Below are positions 38,356 through 46,762 of a DNA stretch of 54,137 nt, one piece after another. Made by a program: the position numbers and the translations under genes. Source of the DNA: a virus; the IMG/VR virus record IMGVR_UViG_3300022074_000055, positions 1 through 54,137 of that record; one strand, written 5' to 3'. Every line of letters begins with the position of its first letter. Within the stretch, counting starts at the first letter, position 1. The notes beneath the pieces were generated by a model, which had not been told where the DNA came from, ran no database searches, and was given only the letters and a program-made list of their open reading frames with translations.

Positions 38356-38874
38356 ATGGCTCTTGTTTTAGGAGATCGTGTAAAAGAAACCACGACTACG
38401 ACAGGAACAGGAACCTATAGTCTTGGCGGTGCTGAGAATAACTTTCAAGCGTTTTCTGTTATAGGCAACGGAAATACAACTTACTATTGTTGCCAAGACA
38501 GTTCCAACTTTGAAGTTGGAATAGGAACGTACACCGCTTCTGGCACTACATTAGCCCGAACTACTATATTACAGTCTAGTAATTCAGATAATGCTGTAAG
38601 TTGGAGTTCTGGTACAAAAACTATTTTCTGTTGTTACCCAGCCGATAAGGCAGTATTTTTGGACGCTAGTAATAATCTTAATGCGTTGTCCTCTGGTGCT
38701 GTAATTATGACCACATTAAATTCAGACACTCCTTCAACTACGACTTCAAGTGGTGACGCTGATTTTATTTTAATAGACGATGGTGGTACGATGAAAAAGA
38801 TAACACCGTCAAATTTAGGCATTGGAGATGGTGCGTCTAAAGGTTTTGCTACCGCTATGGCGATAGCCTTGTAG
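38356..38874 (+). CDS. Tail fibre / spike-associated protein
   Basis: 172 residues. DRVKETTTTTGTGTYSLGGA, FQAFSVIGNGNTTYYCCQDS, FEVGIGTYTASGTTLARTTI form a beta domain common near phage fibres. The C-terminal Ala-rich helix (SKGFATAMAIAL) resembles a segment that anchors fibre repeats. Confidence 0.65.
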   Translation: MALVLGDRVKETTTTTGTGTYSLGGAENNFQAFSVIGNGNTTYYCCQDSSNFEVGIGTYTASGTTLARTTILQSSNSDNAVSWSSGTKTIFCCYPADKAVFLDASNNLNALSSGAVIMTTLNSDTPSTTTSSGDADFILIDDGGTMKKITPSNLGIGDGASKGFATAMAIAL

Positions 38875-38883
38875 GAGTAAACT

Positions 38884-39210
38884 ATGGCACAAGACTTTGA
38901 AAGAAACATAGCAAGAAACATAGGGACTTCCGCAAGTACCTTGAGAACAGCTAACTCAGATGATGCAGTCGTTGGTATTAATATAGCTAATGTTCACACA
39001 TCTCAAATATTAGTTAATGTCTATGTAACTGCAAGTTCTGCCGATTATTATATTGTTAAAAATGCTCCTATACCAACGGGTTCTTCCCTTCAAGTTTTAG
39101 ACGGAGGGGCTAAGATTGTTTTACAATCGGGAGATGCTTTGAAGATTGTTAGTAACACAGCAAGTAGTTGTGATGCTTGGGTTTCAGTAGTTGACGCAAT
39201 TAGTACATAG
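38884..39210 (+). CDS. Small beta-sandwich structural protein
   Basis: 108 residues. DFERNIARNIGTSASTLRTA, DDAVVGINIANVHTSQILVN, VLDGGAKIVLQSGDALKIVS: the pattern of a small surface protein found in marine phage fibre blocks. Confidence 0.6.
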   Translation: MAQDFERNIARNIGTSASTLRTANSDDAVVGINIANVHTSQILVNVYVTASSADYYIVKNAPIPTGSSLQVLDGGAKIVLQSGDALKIVSNTASSCDAWVSVVDAIST

Positions 39211-39218
39211 GAAAGATC

Positions 39219-39503
39219 ATGACTAACATTATAACATATTCTCAGCGTTACGATTCTGTTGGTGACACAGAAATAACTCAAAACATTGAGATAGTACAAC
39301 TAACTGTAACTACCACCTCTGGTTCTCCTAGATTAACTTTTACAAGTGGGGATGGTGGGTTTACTATCTTAGATATTGATTTTGTGCCAGAAAACGAATT
39401 TCGTATTTATGTTCCTGCTCCGGGACTAAGAGCCAGTAATCTTTGGATATCCAACATGACCAATGTAAAATCATGCACCGTTTTTTATAACAACGTAGAG
39501 TAG
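39219..39503 (+). CDS. Small beta-rich structural protein
   Basis: 94 residues. TQNIEIVQLTVTTTSGSPRL, FTILDIDFVPENEFRIYVPA, SNLWISNMTNVKSCTVFYN; all strands, probably one beta sandwich. Part of the fibre block; function unknown. Confidence 0.5.
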   Translation: MTNIITYSQRYDSVGDTEITQNIEIVQLTVTTTSGSPRLTFTSGDGGFTILDIDFVPENEFRIYVPAPGLRASNLWISNMTNVKSCTVFYNNVE

Positions 39504-39511
39504 GAGCTATA

Positions 39512-39958
39512 ATGCCTTACATCGGTGGTCAACCAACAGCAAACTTTGTGGATATACCAGCCGTAGAGCGATTTAATGGCAATAACTCTACTACGTCTTT
39601 TACACTGTCTAGAACAGTAGGAAACGACCAAGATATTGTTGTTTCTGTTGATGGTGTTATTCAAGATACAAATAAATATAGCGTGAGTGGTACAACACTT
39701 AGCTTTAGCACAGCACCTTCAACGGGTACTGCTAATATCTTTGTAAATTTTCTTGGTCTTAATATTGCCACAGTTACACCTCCAACGGCTAACAAGTCGG
39801 ACTTTCTTGGTGGGGGTATGTTTCGTGTGAATGATAAAACGGTAGGTACTAATGTAACGATAGGTGGTGCAGAAAATGCTAGTGCCACTGGCCCTATTAC
39901 AGTTAACTCTAGTGTCACTCTTCAAGTAGAAGATGGCGGTACGTTGGTGATAATATGA
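39512..39958 (+). CDS. MPYIG-type fibre protein 1
   Basis: 148 residues. Begins MPYIGGQPTANFVDIPAVER and continues with a repeat-like beta domain (SFTLSRTVGNDQDIVVSVDG, VIQDTNKYSVSGTTLSF). The end SATGPITVNSSVTLQVEDGG is a widespread fibre terminus. Paralogue of 42731-43189. Confidence 0.65.
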   Translation: MPYIGGQPTANFVDIPAVERFNGNNSTTSFTLSRTVGNDQDIVVSVDGVIQDTNKYSVSGTTLSFSTAPSTGTANIFVNFLGLNIATVTPPTANKSDFLGGGMFRVNDKTVGTNVTIGGAENASATGPITVNSSVTLQVEDGGTLVII

Positions 39959-40332
39959 GTACAATAAAAGTTACTACATTACAAACATCTGCTGGCGGTG
40001 CTGTTACGCTGACTAAGCAGATTGCAGCAAAGGCTTGGTGTAACTTTAATGGCACTGGCACTGTAGCATTGAGAGATAGCTTCAATGTGGGTTCAATTAC
40101 AGACAACGGCACTGGAAACTATACAATTAACTTTACAAACAATATGGCAGACGCAAATTATTCGTTTTATCAGTTTAATGCAGGTGCGGCTAATTATGGA
40201 AGCTATGGTTTGTACGATTTTATGTTTTCTGCACCTACTACCAGTTCATTTAGAACAACAACAGAAAACAACAGTGGTACAAATGTAGATACTATTCAAG
40301 TAAATGATGCTGTACACGGAGACTTAGCATGA
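39955..40332 (+). CDS. GDLA-tail fibre paralogue 1
   Basis: 125 residues, first of six paralogues. Short N-terminus, then AAKAWCNFNGTGTVALRDSF and VGSITDNGTGNYTINFTNNM, then a variable C-terminal half, ending HGDLA. The last codons GGAGACTTAGCATGA contain the ribosome site and start of the next gene. Its middle is nearly identical in DNA to 44449-44841. Likely a fibre or receptor-binding component. Confidence 0.65.
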   Translation: MSTIKVTTLQTSAGGAVTLTKQIAAKAWCNFNGTGTVALRDSFNVGSITDNGTGNYTINFTNNMADANYSFYQFNAGAANYGSYGLYDFMFSAPTTSSFRTTTENNSGTNVDTIQVNDAVHGDLA

Positions 40333-40748
40333 GTGAAATCTTAGTAGACAATCTCACAGGTAAGACCTCTGCTGGTGACATTACAGTTACAAGCGAGGGT
40401 GGTGCGGCTACGCAATCCTTGCAACAAGGGTTGGCAAAGGCTTGGGTAAATTTTAGTGGTGAAGGAACAATTGCTACTAGAGATAGTCTAAATGTAGGTT
40501 CTTTGACTGATAATGGAACAGGTGATTATACTGTAAATTACACAAACAATATGAATAATGCTAATTATAACTCAGCCTGTACAGGTAGTTGGAATGGTGA
40601 TGTAGCAAGGGGTTCGCTTTTTGGTTTTGGTGCTAATACAGCTAATATGACTACAAGCACTATAAGGACACATTGTTTGCAATCAGGAAATTATGGGGCG
40701 TTTGACGGTACTATATTATGTGTAGATACTAAAGGAGACTTAGCATGA
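40329..40748 (+). CDS. GDLA-tail fibre paralogue 2
   Basis: 139 residues. GLAKAWVNFSGEGTIATRDS and LNVGSLTDNGTGDYTVNYTN, then a distinct C-terminal half (NSACTGSWNGDVARGSLFGF), ending KGDLA over the start of the next gene. Confidence 0.65.
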   Translation: MSEILVDNLTGKTSAGDITVTSEGGAATQSLQQGLAKAWVNFSGEGTIATRDSLNVGSLTDNGTGDYTVNYTNNMNNANYNSACTGSWNGDVARGSLFGFGANTANMTTSTIRTHCLQSGNYGAFDGTILCVDTKGDLA

Positions 40749-41314
40749 GTACATTAAAAGTAGATAATCTCCTGTTGCAGAACAATAATGCAGGCACTGG
40801 CAGAATACTTGAGGTAGTATCTGGTGTGTGTGATGGCAGGAGCATTACTACGATGAGTGGTACGTATTCTTTAGAAAATGTAACGGCTGTTCAATTATTA
40901 AACACTACTTATACTGCTGTAACAGGGTCTTCAATCACATACACTCCCCCTGAAGGAACAAAAACTGTTATTTATGAGTTTTGGTCACAAATAGGCGCAG
41001 AAGATGGTGCAGATTCTATATGCCATAGTATATTATATATTGATGATGTTGAAGTTGTATCTTCTAGACACGCTCCAAGTGCGTATAGAGCTATGAATCA
41101 AACCTTTAAATGGCCAATACAATGTAATGCAAGTGCAGACAATACTGATGTAGGGTCGTTTACTTCGTGGACCTCCTCTAAAACACTTAAAATAATGGCT
41201 CGTTCTTATAGCACCGGTTATGATCAGCGTTATCATAATACTCGATATTGGAATGGATCTGGCAATACAACGCAAGTTACTAGACCTGTCTTAACAATAA
41301 CAGCAATAGGATAA
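40745..41314 (+). CDS. Fibre paralogue, CDG-type 1
   Basis: 189 residues. VCDGRSITTMSGTYSLENVT, VTGSSITYTPPEGTKTVIYE, TSWTSSKTLKIMARSYSTGY; ends RPVLTITAIG. Paralogue of 42172-42726, with conserved strands and diverged loops. A receptor-binding or trimer-forming beta domain is likely. Confidence 0.6.
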   Translation: MSTLKVDNLLLQNNNAGTGRILEVVSGVCDGRSITTMSGTYSLENVTAVQLLNTTYTAVTGSSITYTPPEGTKTVIYEFWSQIGAEDGADSICHSILYIDDVEVVSSRHAPSAYRAMNQTFKWPIQCNASADNTDVGSFTSWTSSKTLKIMARSYSTGYDQRYHNTRYWNGSGNTTQVTRPVLTITAIG

Positions 41315-41317
41315 ATA

Positions 41318-41776
41318 ATGGATACACCACAGTTTCAAGGCACACACTTATTTGACAGATTATGTTGGGCGAAAGAAAACCTAGATGGAGTGCAGTCTGA
41401 GTATCGAGTTGTATATGAGGATAAGCTAGAAGAGTGTGCAAAGATTCTTGTGCCTGACCCTAACTGGATGGCGTGTGCTTTACAGGGTGGTATATTGCCA
41501 CCTGTTTGGGTATATTGGGAGTTAAAGAAGGATGAAGCTCAACCTGATTTTAAAAAACATACTCGTGGGTATTTGTTACATCAGACAGAACCTATTAAGG
41601 CAATGACAGAAGAAGAGGCAATAGAATACTTGATTCAGAAAGATGTGCCAGAGCATGTTTGGAAGAATTGGGATGAAGGTAATCGTCCTAAGATGGTTAT
41701 CTGTAGGAAGAACCAACTTCCTGCAACAAGAGAGTGGAGAAACGCATGGCGTATCTCTGAAGAACTAGCCGCATAA
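41318..41776 (+). CDS. Possible tail fibre assembly protein
   Basis: 152 residues, not beta-repetitive, unlike its neighbours. HLFDRLCWAKENLDGVQSEY, VPDPNWMACALQGGILPPVW, FKKHTRGYLLHQTEPIKAMT and a C-terminal ATREWRNAWRISEEL. Soluble mixed fold among fibre genes; an assembly or chaperone role is inferred from position only. Confidence 0.5.
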   Translation: MDTPQFQGTHLFDRLCWAKENLDGVQSEYRVVYEDKLEECAKILVPDPNWMACALQGGILPPVWVYWELKKDEAQPDFKKHTRGYLLHQTEPIKAMTEEEAIEYLIQKDVPEHVWKNWDEGNRPKMVICRKNQLPATREWRNAWRISEELAA

Positions 41777-41787
41777 AGGAGATTTAG

Positions 41788-42162
41788 ATGGCTGTAACAA
41801 CATACATAGTAGATAAGGACGGCAATCAAGCTAATTCCGCTAGTGTTACCAAGCCGTCTGACCGTAATTTTCGTGATGCTTGGACACTTTCTGGTAACGT
41901 GATATCAGAAGACTTAGATACTGCGAAAACAATTTTTAAAGATAAAATTAGGGAAGTTCGCGCACCTTTGCTTGAAGCAGAAGATGTTGTGTATATGAAA
42001 GCATTAGAGGCAGATGATGCAAGTGCAAAGACTGCATCTGTTACAAAGAAAACAAATCTTCGTAACGCTCCTGCCGCAAGTGCAATAACAAATGCAACAA
42101 CGATTGCTGAACTTAAAGCTGCTTGGGATACAAGTTTACTAGGAGCAAGTCCTTACGCATAG
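41788..42162 (+). CDS. Probable tail fibre assembly (DUF4376-like) protein
   Basis: 124 residues with AGGAGAT upstream. SDRNFRDAWTLSGNVISEDL followed by a helical region with AKTIFKDKIREVRAPLLEAE and a C-terminal TTIAELKAAWDTSLL is the layout of proteins that accompany phage fibres (DUF4376 or similar). Exact family uncertain. Confidence 0.55.
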   Translation: MAVTTYIVDKDGNQANSASVTKPSDRNFRDAWTLSGNVISEDLDTAKTIFKDKIREVRAPLLEAEDVVYMKALEADDASAKTASVTKKTNLRNAPAASAITNATTIAELKAAWDTSLLGASPYA

Positions 42163-42171
42163 GAACAAAGT

Positions 42172-42726
42172 ATGACACTTACACAAGTTAGACCAGCAGG
42201 AATTGCTCCTTCAAGTGGGAGGACTTTGGAGACACTTGCCGCTTTGTGCGATGGTCAAAGTTACACCGTATCAAGTGGTGCATATACCACGACAAATGTT
42301 ACGGCAGTACAAGTTGGCACAACGTCCTATGTAGATATTTCAGGAAGTTCAATAGACTATACCCCGCCAACTGGGGCGACTTGTGTAATATATGAATTTA
42401 CTTACTTACGATCGCATGTTGATGAACATGGCATACTTCATACAAGATTTTATATAAACAGTGATGAAGTTGTTGATGCTAGAGTAACGAGCGCAGGATC
42501 GTATTACGGAGAACAAGTTACTTTTAATTGGGTAATTCCTATAGGTGGTACAGCTAATACAGATACTGGAAGACAAGCTTCTTGGTCTTCTGCCAAAACA
42601 TTGAAGTTACAGTTTAGAGAATATGCAACTGGTAACACGATAAAATTACATCAGACACTTTGGTTTGACGGGGCTACTAGTTCTCAGTTTCATAGACCGC
42701 AGATAAAAATTACAGCTTTAGGATAA
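42172..42726 (+). CDS. Fibre paralogue, CDG-type 2
   Basis: 184 residues. LCDGQSYTVSSGAYTTTNVT, ISGSSIDYTPPTGATCVIYE, ASWSSAKTLKLQFREYATGN; ends RPQIKITALG. Clearly related to 40745-41314, with the same order of motifs. Confidence 0.6.
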   Translation: MTLTQVRPAGIAPSSGRTLETLAALCDGQSYTVSSGAYTTTNVTAVQVGTTSYVDISGSSIDYTPPTGATCVIYEFTYLRSHVDEHGILHTRFYINSDEVVDARVTSAGSYYGEQVTFNWVIPIGGTANTDTGRQASWSSAKTLKLQFREYATGNTIKLHQTLWFDGATSSQFHRPQIKITALG

Positions 42727-42730
42727 ACAT

Positions 42731-43189
42731 ATGCCATATATAGGAAAAAGTCCAACTAACGGTGTAAGAACACGATACCTGTATACAGCTACTGATGCAC
42801 AGACAGCGTTCTCAGGCAGTGACAGCAGTTCTAATGTTCTTGTGTACACAGATGGCATGTTCATGGACGTATACCAAAACGGTGTGTTACTTAAACCAAC
42901 TACTGACTATGCAGCGACAAACGGAACAACTGTCACGCTTACAACAGGCGCACAAGGTAACGATGTACTTGAAATGGTTGTCTATGATGTATTCAGTGTA
43001 CAAGGTAACTACACTAAAACAGAGTCAGATACACGCTATCCGTTTAAAGGTAACAACAGTATTATACGCCTTAATGGTCAGACAATAAGCAATGACCTTA
43101 CAATAGATAGTGATGAGAATGGTATGTCTGCTGGGCCTATCACACAAAGTGCTACAGTCACTGTTAATGGCTACTGGAGTATTGTATGA
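42731..43189 (+). CDS. MPYIG-type fibre protein 2
   Basis: 152 residues. MPYIGKSPTNGVRTRYLYTA, VYTDGMFMDVYQNGVLLKPT (an NGVLLKPTTDY fibre motif), then YTKTESDTRYPFKGNNS and an end SAGPITQSATVTVNGYWSIV. Paralogue in layout of 39512-39958. Confidence 0.65.
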   Translation: MPYIGKSPTNGVRTRYLYTATDAQTAFSGSDSSSNVLVYTDGMFMDVYQNGVLLKPTTDYAATNGTTVTLTTGAQGNDVLEMVVYDVFSVQGNYTKTESDTRYPFKGNNSIIRLNGQTISNDLTIDSDENGMSAGPITQSATVTVNGYWSIV

Positions 43190-43578
43190 CCAGTGTATTA
43201 AATGTAGATACGATTGCAGCAAAAGATGGCACTAGCCCTGTTGCGTTGACTAAGCAACTAGCTCCGAAAGCTGTTTTTGGTATGAATTTAAGTTCTACTA
43301 CTTATGCTGGTGTAACTCAAAATTCGTTACCTAGTAATACTTTAAATATATCAAGTGGTACAGATGCTGGAACTGGAGATGCTCATGGAAACTATACTAC
43401 TAATATGGCAGGGTTAGAAAATGTTTATCCAGATGGTATTATAGCCGCAAACAATACACAGAATGTAGATATAGGTGTCACAACTACTGCTTTGTTAGCT
43501 ACACAACAACATGACGCAGATTCAAGTAGTGACATAAATAGTTATGGTTTTACTTTAGTATTTGGAGACTTGGCGTAA
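43186..43578 (+). CDS. GDLA-tail fibre paralogue 3
   Basis: 130 residues, start overlapping the previous stop. ALTKQLAPKAVFGMNLSSTT keeps the LTKQ-A-KA opening, but the middle has diverged (NTLNISSGTDAGTGDAHGNY). Ends FGDLA, with GGAGACTTGGCGTAATG forming the next ribosome site and start. Confidence 0.6.
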   Translation: MTSVLNVDTIAAKDGTSPVALTKQLAPKAVFGMNLSSTTYAGVTQNSLPSNTLNISSGTDAGTGDAHGNYTTNMAGLENVYPDGIIAANNTQNVDIGVTTTALLATQQHDADSSSDINSYGFTLVFGDLA

Positions 43579-44012
43579 TGGCTAGTGAACTCAAAGTAGA
43601 TAAAATATCAGGTGTCGCTTCTGCTGGAGCAGTGCTTGTGACGGCTGAAGGTGGCACTACAACTACTAGTTTAACACAAGGGTTAGTTAAGGGGTGGGCT
43701 AACTTCAGTATGAGTGGTACTCCTGCTTTTAGAGATAGCATCAACATGGCTAGTATTACAGATAATGGTACAGGAGATGGAACACTTAACTACACTAATT
43801 CTTTTTCCAATGTAAATTATGCTTTTTCTGGGATGTCTTCTTTAGACGATGGAACTAACGATTTTAATATTGGAATTATAGGTCCAGACAGAGATTTTTA
43901 TTCCTTAACAACAAGCACGATACGTTTAAACTTTTCTTATAATTCAGGAGCTTCAAGTAACAAATTTGATAACGGTCTAAACGGCACAATGCTTAGTGGA
44001 GACTTAGCATGA
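43578..44012 (+). CDS. GDLA-tail fibre paralogue 4
   Basis: 144 residues. GLVKGWANFSMSGTPAFRDS and INMASITDNGTGDGTLNYTN, then a variable half, ending SGDLA over the next start. Confidence 0.65.
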   Translation: MASELKVDKISGVASAGAVLVTAEGGTTTTSLTQGLVKGWANFSMSGTPAFRDSINMASITDNGTGDGTLNYTNSFSNVNYAFSGMSSLDDGTNDFNIGIIGPDRDFYSLTTSTIRLNFSYNSGASSNKFDNGLNGTMLSGDLA

Positions 44013-44449
44013 GCAGAGCATCTGATTTAGCTAATCTTATAGCAAGTGGTAGCACTACAATACATGGTGAGGCTGGTGTTACATCTAGTGATTCTACTGG
44101 TAAAACTACTAATTTACAACAGGGGTTGGCGAAGGCTTGGGCTAACTATGAACAAAGTTCAAGTCATACAATAAGAGATAGTTTAAATGTTGGTTCTTTA
44201 GGAGATTTGGGCGCAGGTCAAACGCAAATTAATTTTACTACTAATTTTGCGGCTGCTCAATGGGCTGGGGCATCTAATGTTCAACAAGCAGATACAGTAA
44301 CTCCGGGAAGTTCTTTTTGTGACGTATCACAAATACATCAAACACAACAAACCAATTTTGCAAAAATGTTTTCTAATACAAACTTTAGCAATACATCTGT
44401 TGGAGATGCAACGTACTGTCAGATTATATTGCACGGAGATTTAGCGTAA
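44009..44449 (+). CDS. GDLA-tail fibre paralogue 5
   Basis: 146 residues. GLAKAWANYEQSSSHTIRDS and LNVGSLGDLGAGQTQINFTT, then a Gln/Asn-rich variable half, ending HGDLA. Confidence 0.65.
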   Translation: MSRASDLANLIASGSTTIHGEAGVTSSDSTGKTTNLQQGLAKAWANYEQSSSHTIRDSLNVGSLGDLGAGQTQINFTTNFAAAQWAGASNVQQADTVTPGSSFCDVSQIHQTQQTNFAKMFSNTNFSNTSVGDATYCQIILHGDLA

Positions 44450-44841
44450 TGGCAAGCGAACTTAGAGTAAATACACTAAAGGATGCCAGTGGTAATAACT
44501 CTATTGCTACCTCTACAGTAGCACAAGGTAGTGCAAAGGCTTGGGTAAACTTTAATGGTACAGGTACTGTAGCTATTAGAGATAACCTTAATGTAGGTTC
44601 TATTACAGACAACGGTACTGGAAACTATACAATTAACTTTACAAGCAACATGGCAAATACGAATTTTTCTGTTGGAGGACTGACTGGTGGAAATGGGTCT
44701 AACCCAAATACAACTTCTGGTGCTATTTTATGTCCTCAACAAACAGCATCTACTTTTATAATAAGAACTGGGTCTGCAACTGGTGATACTGATGTAGATA
44801 GAGAATTTACATTTTCTAATGTTCACGGAGACTTAGCATAG
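44449..44841 (+). CDS. GDLA-tail fibre paralogue 6
   Basis: 130 residues. GSAKAWVNFNGTGTVAIRDN and LNVGSITDNGTGNYTINFTS, ending HGDLA although the next gene starts 10 bases later with its own AGGAGG. The stretch encoding NGTGNYTINFT is almost identical in DNA to paralogue 1, some 4.5 kb away, suggesting recent conversion. Confidence 0.65.
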   Translation: MASELRVNTLKDASGNNSIATSTVAQGSAKAWVNFNGTGTVAIRDNLNVGSITDNGTGNYTINFTSNMANTNFSVGGLTGGNGSNPNTTSGAILCPQQTASTFIIRTGSATGDTDVDREFTFSNVHGDLA

Positions 44842-44851
44842 GAGGCTAAAG

Positions 44852-46762
44852 ATGGCGTTGCCTTTTTCAGCGTTTTCGGAACGTCCTTTTGCTGATGCTG
44901 ACCAAGTAACCACTCCTTCCGCAGGAGAGTGGGGTGGCAGTACATGGGGCGATGGTGGTTGGGGCGGTGCAATCGGGGTTGCTGTCTCTGTTACAGGTGT
45001 TGCTGCTAGTTCTGTTCTGGGCAATGAAAGTGCTACAGGTACATCTTCCACCACAACAACAGGAGTACAAGGCGTTGCTAATGCAGGGTCTTTAATTGTT
45101 TCTGGTGCAGCCGTAACTGGCGTATCAGGACTAGCCTCCACAAGTGGATTAGGTGAAGAGTCTGTTGTTGGCACGGCAAATGTATCAGTTACAGGGTTAG
45201 CTGGTACGTCTGCTCTTGGGAATGAAACAGTTACAACAACAGTAAGTGTTTCTGTTAGTGTTGCTGGGGTAAATGCAACAACTGCTTTAGGAAATGAAAC
45301 AGTTACAACAACAGTAAGTGTTTCTGTTAGTGTTACTAGTATAAGTGCGACAGGTTCAGTGGGTAATGAAACTGTCACTGGCACAGCCTCCATTTCACCT
45401 ACAGGCGCCTCTTCTACGGGTTCAGTGGGTAATGAAACTGTAACCGCAAACTCTACTTTGAGCCTTACAGGATTATCTGCCACAGGCTCAGTTGGTAACG
45501 AAACAGTGGCAGCAGGAGCTTCCGTATCTGTTACAGAAGCTGCGGCTGCTACAGGAGCAGTAGGTTCTCTTACTGTATCTCTTGAAACACCCGTATCTGT
45601 TACTGGTGTATCTGCTACAGGAACTGTTGGTTCTGTAACTGCTACTACAATTTTAAACGCTAATGTATTCCCAACAGGTGTGTCAGCTACCTCTGCTTTA
45701 GGTACTGTAACAGTTGAGGCAATACAAAACACATCATTTGTTCCTGTTGGCGTTTCTTCTGCTGTTAATTTGGGTAGTGAAATTGTTACTGGGTCTTCCA
45801 TTCTTACATCTACAGGAACTCAAGGAGTAGCAAACGCAGGAACTCTAATTGTGTCAGGTGCCGCAGTTACAGGAGTATCTGGTCAAGCATCTACCTTAAA
45901 TATAGGAGATGAAACTGTTACTGGTACTGCAAACATATTTCCAACAGGGGTATCTGCTACAGGAAATACAGGTTCAGTAGTTATTGAATCTAAATACTCT
46001 GTAACAGGGGTGTCTTCAACTGGATCAGTTGGAAATGTTGCTCCAATAGGCAATTCAAGTGTAACTGTAACAGGCGTTGAAGCAACATCATCCGTTGGTG
46101 AGGAAACCATTACAGGAGATGCAAATTTATCTGTTACAGGCATTTCTGCAAACACAACTTTAGGAACTGTTAGCGTCACAGGAACTTCAAATCATGTTCC
46201 AACAGGAGTGGAAGCGCAAGGAGAGCTAGGTGATGAAACAGTAGCAATAAGTGTTACTGCTATAACTTCTGGTGTTCCTGCATTAACAGGTGAATTAGGC
46301 AATGAAACAGTAAGCGCAGGGGCTACTGTAGATGTAACGGGAGAAGAAGCAACTTCTGCTTTAGGGAACGAGACAGTTGTTGGTAATTGTATTGTTATTC
46401 CTACAGGTGTTGAAGCCACTGGTACATTAGGTGCTGTAACTATAGAAACCGTTACCTTTGTTTCTGTTACAGGTGTTTCTAGCACTGCTTCAGTTGGTTC
46501 TGTAACCATTGTAGGAACAAGCGTTGTTACACCAATAGGATTGTCAAACACTGCAATTCTTGGTAATGTAGTTGTGTGGGGAAGGATTGTTCCTGATCAG
46601 AATGCAAACTATTCAGAAATTAACCCATCCCAAACACCGTCTTGGAGTGAAGAAAGTCCCTCTCAGTCCCCAAGTTGGTCAGATATAACTGTAAGTCAAA
46701 CACCGTCTTGGAGTGAAGAAGAGCCGTCACAAAACCCTAACTGGACAGAGGAAGCCGCATAA
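44852..46762 (+). CDS. Large tandem-repeat fibre/adhesin-like protein
   Basis: 636 residues. A short start (PFSAFSERPFADADQV), a Trp/Gly patch (GEWGGSTWGDGGWGGA), then about 25 units of roughly 22 residues of the type VTGVSATGSVGNETVTG. A 40-odd residue block (QGVANAGSLIVSGAAVTGVS) occurs twice about 265 residues apart, and a 42-base stretch is repeated exactly at 45223 and 45294. The end has four copies of an SQTPSWSEE-type motif. Probably a beta-solenoid or extended fibre. The absence of stops on the opposite strand reflects the repeats. Confidence 0.7.
   Translation: MALPFSAFSERPFADADQVTTPSAGEWGGSTWGDGGWGGAIGVAVSVTGVAASSVLGNESATGTSSTTTTGVQGVANAGSLIVSGAAVTGVSGLASTSGLGEESVVGTANVSVTGLAGTSALGNETVTTTVSVSVSVAGVNATTALGNETVTTTVSVSVSVTSISATGSVGNETVTGTASISPTGASSTGSVGNETVTANSTLSLTGLSATGSVGNETVAAGASVSVTEAAAATGAVGSLTVSLETPVSVTGVSATGTVGSVTATTILNANVFPTGVSATSALGTVTVEAIQNTSFVPVGVSSAVNLGSEIVTGSSILTSTGTQGVANAGTLIVSGAAVTGVSGQASTLNIGDETVTGTANIFPTGVSATGNTGSVVIESKYSVTGVSSTGSVGNVAPIGNSSVTVTGVEATSSVGEETITGDANLSVTGISANTTLGTVSVTGTSNHVPTGVEAQGELGDETVAISVTAITSGVPALTGELGNETVSAGATVDVTGEEATSALGNETVVGNCIVIPTGVEATGTLGAVTIETVTFVSVTGVSSTASVGSVTIVGTSVVTPIGLSNTAILGNVVVWGRIVPDQNANYSEINPSQTPSWSEESPSQSPSWSDITVSQTPSWSEEEPSQNPNWTEEAA

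Noticed and set aside
44833-45801. 322-codon open frame on the minus strand
   Set aside because: It mirrors the tandem repeats of the 44852 gene, whose Thr/Val/Gly codons give few stops in the other strand. No ribosome site and a repetitive product.
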